Positions 54,297 to 58,253 of a stretch of DNA of 58,253 nt are shown here, in pieces. This DNA comes from Pseudomonadales bacterium. GTDB lineage: Bacteria; Pseudomonadota; Gammaproteobacteria; Pseudomonadales; Pseudohongiellaceae. Under the pieces are notes generated by a model, which was not told the DNA's origin, did no database searches, and saw nothing but the letters and a program-made list of their open reading frames with translations. The first letter of the stretch is position 1, and every line of letters begins with the position of its first letter. Where the stretch lies: NCBI GenBank assembly GCA_028281635.1, contig JANQJM010000021.1:1-58253 (forward strand), read 5' to 3'. The translations under genes and the position numbers were made by a program.

Positions 54297-54743
54297 ATGT
54301 TCAGAGTCATCTTTGCGTTCGCCCTTTCCACACTCCTAATTTCCTGCCAACCCGACACACCTGTAGCTAACGCTGCTGAGGCAGATCAGCAGTATGGTGA
54401 TCCGGAATACATGAATCCCAATCCTCGCGCGCCTTATTCTGAGGGTGTTCGCTATGGCGGATTGATTTTTCTTGCTGGCAAGACGGGCGGCCCTGGAGAG
54501 CGAGGTGTTCAGCCCGAAACACGGCGAACACTTGAGGCGATACAGGATGCTCTAGAACGCTTTGGATCATCCATGGACCGCGTTGTGAAATGCACTGTAT
54601 TTCTGGTGGATATGGCTGAGTGGGGTGCTATGAATGAGGTTTATTCAGAATTCTTTCCGGAGAATAAACCGGCCCGCACAGCTGTTGGCATCAGTCTGGG
54701 TGGAGACACCCGCGTTGAGATCGAGTGTATTGCTGCAGCGTAA
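54297..54743 (+). CDS. RidA-family lipoprotein
   Basis: A 148-residue lipoprotein (LLISC, Cys17) with a RidA fold: RAPYSEGVRYGGLIFLAGKTG, TRRTLEAIQDALERFGSSMD, KCTVFLVDMAEW and PARTAVGI with the conserved Arg, then VEIECIAA. RidA proteins deaminate enamines; this one would act on the periplasmic side. It is a second exported RidA in the window (see 16218-16763). Strong ribosome-binding site CGGAGGA, buried in a hairpin. Confidence 0.86.
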   Translation: MFRVIFAFALSTLLISCQPDTPVANAAEADQQYGDPEYMNPNPRAPYSEGVRYGGLIFLAGKTGGPGERGVQPETRRTLEAIQDALERFGSSMDRVVKCTVFLVDMAEWGAMNEVYSEFFPENKPARTAVGISLGGDTRVEIECIAAA

Positions 54744-54802
54744 GTAAGTTTACTTGTTGCCAGTGACTAACTAAGCAGCGCGACTATCTGGTGTTTTGAT
54801 GT

Positions 54803-54828
54803 GAGAGTGGAGTCCGCTCCACTCTCAT
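54803..54828. terminator. bidirectional hairpin terminator
   Basis: Perfect 10-bp stem GAGAGTGGAG/CTCCACTCTC with a 4-base loop, followed by ATTTT on the plus strand. It lies between the RidA lipoprotein and the minus-strand VOC gene, overlapping the latter's stop. Confidence 0.6.
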
Positions 54829-55187
54829 TTTGGCTCCCACAACTCAATAGGATTGCCTTCTGGATCATAGACACGGGCGAATCTGCCATTGGGATAGTCT
54901 GCAGTGTCTACTTCTACCTCGATATCAGCATTTCGCAACTGCGCTACCATGGCATCCAGATCACTGACGCGCAGATTAATCATCCACATCTGAGAATCTC
55001 GGCCGAAGTAGTCTGTGTCCTTTGAAAACGGCGCGAATACCGTCGGTCCGGCCTCCTGAGTCCAGGGCTCTTCGTCATAGTTGTCAGGTACCAAGTCGAT
55101 GCCGAGATTATTCGCATACCATTCGGCAAGCTCCCTGGGATTTTCTGACTTAAAGAAAAAACCGCCTATTCCTGTAACGCGTTCCAA
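54825..55187 (-). CDS. VOC-superfamily protein
   Basis: A 120-residue single-module VOC protein: GIGGFFFKSENPRELAEWY at the start, WMINLRVSDLDAMVAQLR in the middle and DPEGNPIELWEP at the end, the conserved metal-binding end with Glu. Most such proteins are lyases, isomerases or binders acting on small molecules. Cytoplasmic. It is convergent with the RidA lipoprotein and not linked to a known pathway here. Confidence 0.82.
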   Translation of the reverse strand: MERVTGIGGFFFKSENPRELAEWYANNLGIDLVPDNYDEEPWTQEAGPTVFAPFSKDTDYFGRDSQMWMINLRVSDLDAMVAQLRNADIEVEVDTADYPNGRFARVYDPEGNPIELWEPK

Positions 55188-55313
55188 AACTCATCTCCTT
55201 CTGCAGTAAGTTCGCATGTTGTGAGTTTCACTTCTAAACCAGAGCGAAACTTTTGTAGCGGCAAGAGTTCCAATTATTCCAACCACTGAAACAGTCCAAT
55301 ACGTTTAGGTTGT

Positions 55314-56447
55314 TTATCCGTACAACTTCTTATAAGTCTGCACGAAATACCGCATCTCATCCGGCTTAGCCATGCTTACCCGTGCCCAGTTGCGGAAAGG
55401 TGGAAAGGGTCTGCCGATGGCAATATTCTCTTCCCTGAATCTGGCTTGCACTTCCGCTATATCGTGTCCGGTTTCGATAAACGTGAAGTTGCCATTTGAC
55501 TTCACATGGTTGATACCCGCTTCACGTAAGTAGCCTTCGACTATGTCGAGAGACTCCCGCGTTGTGCGCAGCACAAACTTCGAGTGTTCATCGTCTTTGT
55601 AACTGGCATAAGCGGCACGCATACCGATGATGTTTAGTTGGCCGGTGAGTTTGTTGTTGATCTCTGTTGCCAGGTCGGGGTGTGAGTAAGCAAATCCAAC
55701 TCTCAAACCAGCGAGCCCGTGTATCTTCGAAGCAGTTCGGGTGAGAATGATATTGCGGCGGCCTTCGCGTATGAGTTCCATCATTGTGCTGTAATCAGGA
55801 TTATCGACAAACTCATGATAGGCCTCATCGATGAAGACCAGGCGATCCCTGGACACCTCAAGTATGAAATCTCGCAGCGCATTTTTCTCAATAATCGAAG
55901 GGATTGGATTATTAGGATTGCAGAGGTAAACCAGTTTAGTATCGGCACGAATTGCACTGGCCATCGCATCGAGGTCTGTCTGCATGTCGTGGGTAACAGG
56001 TACCCGAATAACTTCTGTACCAGCGTTTGCTGCATATCTTGGCAGGTCTTCAAATGTCGGATCGGGCACGACAATAGAGCCCTCTTGCATACTGGCTAAG
56101 AGACCGCCCATTTTCAGCAGCTCACCGGAGCCAGAGCCAATACTTATGTGTTCGGTGCTTATATCTTGCTGCTCAGACATGAGCAACTTCATGTCATTGG
56201 TTAACCCGGAATACAGACTGGCTTCTTCTATGGCGGCATAAATGGCACGCAGGGCGACTCGAGAGGGTCCCCAGGGATTCTCGTTTGCATTCATACGAAT
56301 CATGTAGTCCGGTTTGGGAATAGGCGCTTGTGCGAGAGCGCTTTTCATCAGGTTGATCGATGTGCCTGGTATGCCTTGCAACGCGTTCGCCGCCAATAAT
56401 GTGGAACTACCCAACAGGAAGTTTCTTCTACTAATTCTTGATTTCAC
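55314..56447 (-). CDS. Tat-exported PLP aminotransferase (HisC-like)
   Basis: A class I/II aminotransferase of about 377 residues with a Tat signal (SRISRRNFLLGSS, ending ALAQA). Numbered from the upstream ATG at 56462: PLP-binding N and D in CNPNNP (182-186) and IDEAYHEF (Asp212), Schiff-base Lys246 in TASKIHGLAGLR, and Arg254. The overall pattern is that of histidinol-phosphate aminotransferase-like enzymes. The exported location is unusual, since PLP enzymes normally act in the cytoplasm. I prefer GTG 56447, which gives MKSRISRRNFLLG; ATG 56462 is possible. Confidence 0.86.
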   Translation of the reverse strand: MKSRISRRNFLLGSSTLLAANALQGIPGTSINLMKSALAQAPIPKPDYMIRMNANENPWGPSRVALRAIYAAIEEASLYSGLTNDMKLLMSEQQDISTEHISIGSGSGELLKMGGLLASMQEGSIVVPDPTFEDLPRYAANAGTEVIRVPVTHDMQTDLDAMASAIRADTKLVYLCNPNNPIPSIIEKNALRDFILEVSRDRLVFIDEAYHEFVDNPDYSTMMELIREGRRNIILTRTASKIHGLAGLRVGFAYSHPDLATEINNKLTGQLNIIGMRAAYASYKDDEHSKFVLRTTRESLDIVEGYLREAGINHVKSNGNFTFIETGHDIAEVQARFREENIAIGRPFPPFRNWARVSMAKPDEMRYFVQTYKKLYG

Positions 56448-56597
56448 AATTGCGCACCTCATGCTTCGTCGAGCATTTCATAGTGGAGTATGGTTTCGAT
56501 TGCCAGAGCTACCCGGAAGAGAGCAGAGGCTCATTCAACCAGCATTTTGAAAAGTAGCATATTGAAGGGAAATTGGTAGCTGCGATTCCCGTGCGGC

Positions 56598-57836
56598 CTA
56601 GCGCGCATTCGCCTGACTAATCGCGGTCAGAAACACATTCTTTGCGGTTCGCTGCAGTACTGGAATATCAGCCCATTCATCGGCAAAGCCACGTCTGCCG
56701 CCGCGTTCACTGGAAATACCAATCGCCAACGTGCCACCGGCAATGGCGACATTGAGATTCGCAGAACCCGCGTTGGACAGGTTTGGTGTGTTGCCAAGGT
56801 ATTCCGATATCGCCAAAGAGTCCTGCACCAGGCTGCTTTGCAGCGCTCCCGGTATCTGGCCCGGTGGCGTCTGTGAGACCGGCTCCATCTCAAAACGAAT
56901 GCCCAGGTCATCGGTTACAGACGCCAGAATTTCTCGGGTCTGTGTCTCCATGCTTTCGATATGCTCGGGATCTAGGGAGCGGATATCCAGCGAGAACCAG
57001 CCAGTTTCAGGTTTGTGATTGAACACGGCGCCACTGTTGAGAATGGCAACATTCAGTCGTGTGCGTCGGTCTTCGTAAAGTTGCGGGTCGCGAATCTGCA
57101 GGATTCTGTCTACTGCTCGTGCGATGCCCTGATTAACGTTGGGTAGTCCACCACGTAGAGTATGACCAGGCGGCCCATAGGCGTGGACGCGCCACCAGTG
57201 AATGCCAAGTGCGCCATAGCTGATACCGTTGCCTTCACCTAACACATCGACGAAGGCAATAGCTTTGTCTTTATATTCCTCATACAAGGCGCGCATGCCT
57301 TTGAGCCCGGTTTCTTCCTGGGCCACTGCCGCAAAAACGATATCGTGCTCGGGTTTGAGGTTTTGCGAGACTAGCGCACGCGCCGCTGAAATGAGGGCAA
57401 TAGTAGTGAGTGAGGTATTGGTGCCAGGGCCAACTACACGATCGCCTTCTATTTGCGGGGGAGTCGCCGCAGCCCTCTGATGTTCTGCTACTGTTGCCAG
57501 ATCATCCAGCGTGGCAACAAAAATGATTGCCTTGCCGGAGTTACCCGGAATTCTGCCAATCGCATTTGGACTATCGGTGACCTGAACAGCTTGCAATCCC
57601 GCCTGGCGCATCAGTTCGGCGACAGCGTTGGCTCGCTCATGTTCCTGTCCGGAAGGGGAAATAATCCCGCCGATTTGCACTAGCTGATTTGCAGTGAGTT
57701 CACGGGAGCTGTCAATCAGTGCCAGGCCCTCCTGAACTTTCGCATCATCTAAAACATCATCGAGAGGTCGTTGCGCCAATGAAGAGCTGGACAGCCCTAA
57801 TAAGAACAATGCGACTAGACATTTGTATCTGATCAT
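56598..57836 (-). CDS. exported M20-family peptidase homologue, metal site degenerate
   Basis: A 412-residue protein with a signal peptide (about 1-21, ending SLAQ) and the M20/peptidase-T fold. The usual ligand segments read as FVATLDDLATV (His expected, Thr found), GTNTSLT (Asp expected, Asn found) and ERGGRRGFADEW (no His near the C-terminus). The Glu pair in AQEETGLKG and the Asp in AFVDVLGEG remain. It may therefore be catalytically weak, use a different metal mode or only bind peptides. The start at 57836 gives a normal signal; ATG 57863 adds nine residues. Confidence 0.8.
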   Translation of the reverse strand: MIRYKCLVALFLLGLSSSSLAQRPLDDVLDDAKVQEGLALIDSSRELTANQLVQIGGIISPSGQEHERANAVAELMRQAGLQAVQVTDSPNAIGRIPGNSGKAIIFVATLDDLATVAEHQRAAATPPQIEGDRVVGPGTNTSLTTIALISAARALVSQNLKPEHDIVFAAVAQEETGLKGMRALYEEYKDKAIAFVDVLGEGNGISYGALGIHWWRVHAYGPPGHTLRGGLPNVNQGIARAVDRILQIRDPQLYEDRRTRLNVAILNSGAVFNHKPETGWFSLDIRSLDPEHIESMETQTREILASVTDDLGIRFEMEPVSQTPPGQIPGALQSSLVQDSLAISEYLGNTPNLSNAGSANLNVAIAGGTLAIGISSERGGRRGFADEWADIPVLQRTAKNVFLTAISQANAR

Positions 57837-57967
57837 CACCAGTGATATCTCTTGTGAAAGCACTCTAACTTAAACCAAACAATAGCACTTTCCGATCTCT
57901 GGTGTGGACAAAACTTGAAGTGGTAGATACTTTCTCTTTGTCCCCAAATTAGTCTGATGGAGTGCGA

Positions 57968-58253
57968 ATGAAAGTCTCAAAAGAAGACGAAATTGGTCAT
58001 GTCAATCAATCCAGGCGACGGTTAATGACGACCTCTGCAGCACTAGCCGCCGCCAGTCTTGCCGGTTGTAATGTCGGTGTTGCCAGTGGATCGAATCACA
58101 TTTCAGTTGCAACTTCGACTGCGGCACTTCCAGATTTCGACGCCGAACGTTGCACCGACCAGCTTGCTTCCGTGGTTGGCCCGGAACAGCAACGGTTCGC
58201 CGCCTGGAATGACACTCTTCGTACTGCTGCCGCGGGTCGCGAGTCCGCTTTTG
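57968..58253 (+). CDS. Tat lipoprotein, start of gene (cut by window end)
   Basis: The frame is open from ATG 57968 to the window end, 95 codons without a stop. A twin-arginine stretch SRRRLMTTS and lipobox LAGC (about residue 35) indicate a Tat-exported lipoprotein. The visible mature part, with DFDAERCTDQLASVVGPEQQ, matches no family I can name. Divergent from the M20 homologue. Confidence 0.65.
   Translation, partial: MKVSKEDEIGHVNQSRRRLMTTSAALAAASLAGCNVGVASGSNHISVATSTAALPDFDAERCTDQLASVVGPEQQRFAAWNDTLRTAAAGRESAF

Overview
The window looks like the chromosome of a heterotrophic marine gammaproteobacterium. The signs are mid-range base composition, many Tat- and Sec-exported enzymes and lipoproteins, a TonB-dependent receptor, an SSS-type sodium symporter, MipA/OmpV and phenol-MetA-type beta-barrels, proton-translocating transhydrogenase and diguanylate cyclases. 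I cannot fix genus or family from sequence alone. I saw no rRNA, tRNA, CRISPR array, complete prophage or intact transposase.

Layout. 1-9.4 kb: a type IV pilin-like protein, a small membrane protein coupled to a sodium/solute symporter, an XRE regulator, a degenerate cyclophilin-like protein, a beta-barrel/hypothetical/M28-peptidase operon, and an AhpD-like protein. 9.4-13.3 kb: a tyrosine catabolic operon (hppD, VOC protein, fahA, maiA) divergent from a MarR regulator, with tandem palindromic operators between them; homogentisate 1,2-dioxygenase is absent. 13.5-24.2 kb: a cyclic-nucleotide-domain GGDEF protein, two orphan periplasmic solute-binding proteins, an exported RidA, a gluconate-dehydrogenase-subunit-3/GMC oxidoreductase pair, a CadC-like TPR regulator and an unrecognised helical protein. 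24.8-34.6 kb: a second cyclophilin-like protein, a GT-C/TPR membrane protein, a large TonB receptor, a half-size UPF0016 protein, MipA/OmpV and a membrane LytTR regulator. 34.9-39.5 kb: a cytochrome c/copper-monooxygenase-like protein divergent from pntAB. 39.9-46.7 kb: a DUF945 protein with a four-repeat GECDDPRF protein, and two hydrolases. 46.9-58.3 kb: a membrane diguanylate cyclase, an exported EutB-EutC fusion, a papain-alpha/beta-hydrolase fusion, a Tat-exported TIM-barrel protein, a lipoprotein RidA, a VOC protein, a Tat-exported PLP aminotransferase, an M20 homologue that appears to lack metal ligands, and the start of a Tat lipoprotein.

Three features stand out. (1) Positions 48235-50511 encode both ethanolamine ammonia-lyase subunits in one chain behind a Tat-type signal, with the substrate residues conserved. 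(2) Several normally cytoplasmic amine and amino-acid enzymes (EutBC, a PLP aminotransferase, two RidA proteins) carry export signals, which suggests periplasmic amine chemistry. (3) Two families of palindromic intergenic repeats are scattered through the window (about ten copies of one and six of the other), with a decayed RAYT transposase tail at 19346-19440. A further pair of structured, covarying elements at 16031 and 23192 matches no riboswitch I know.
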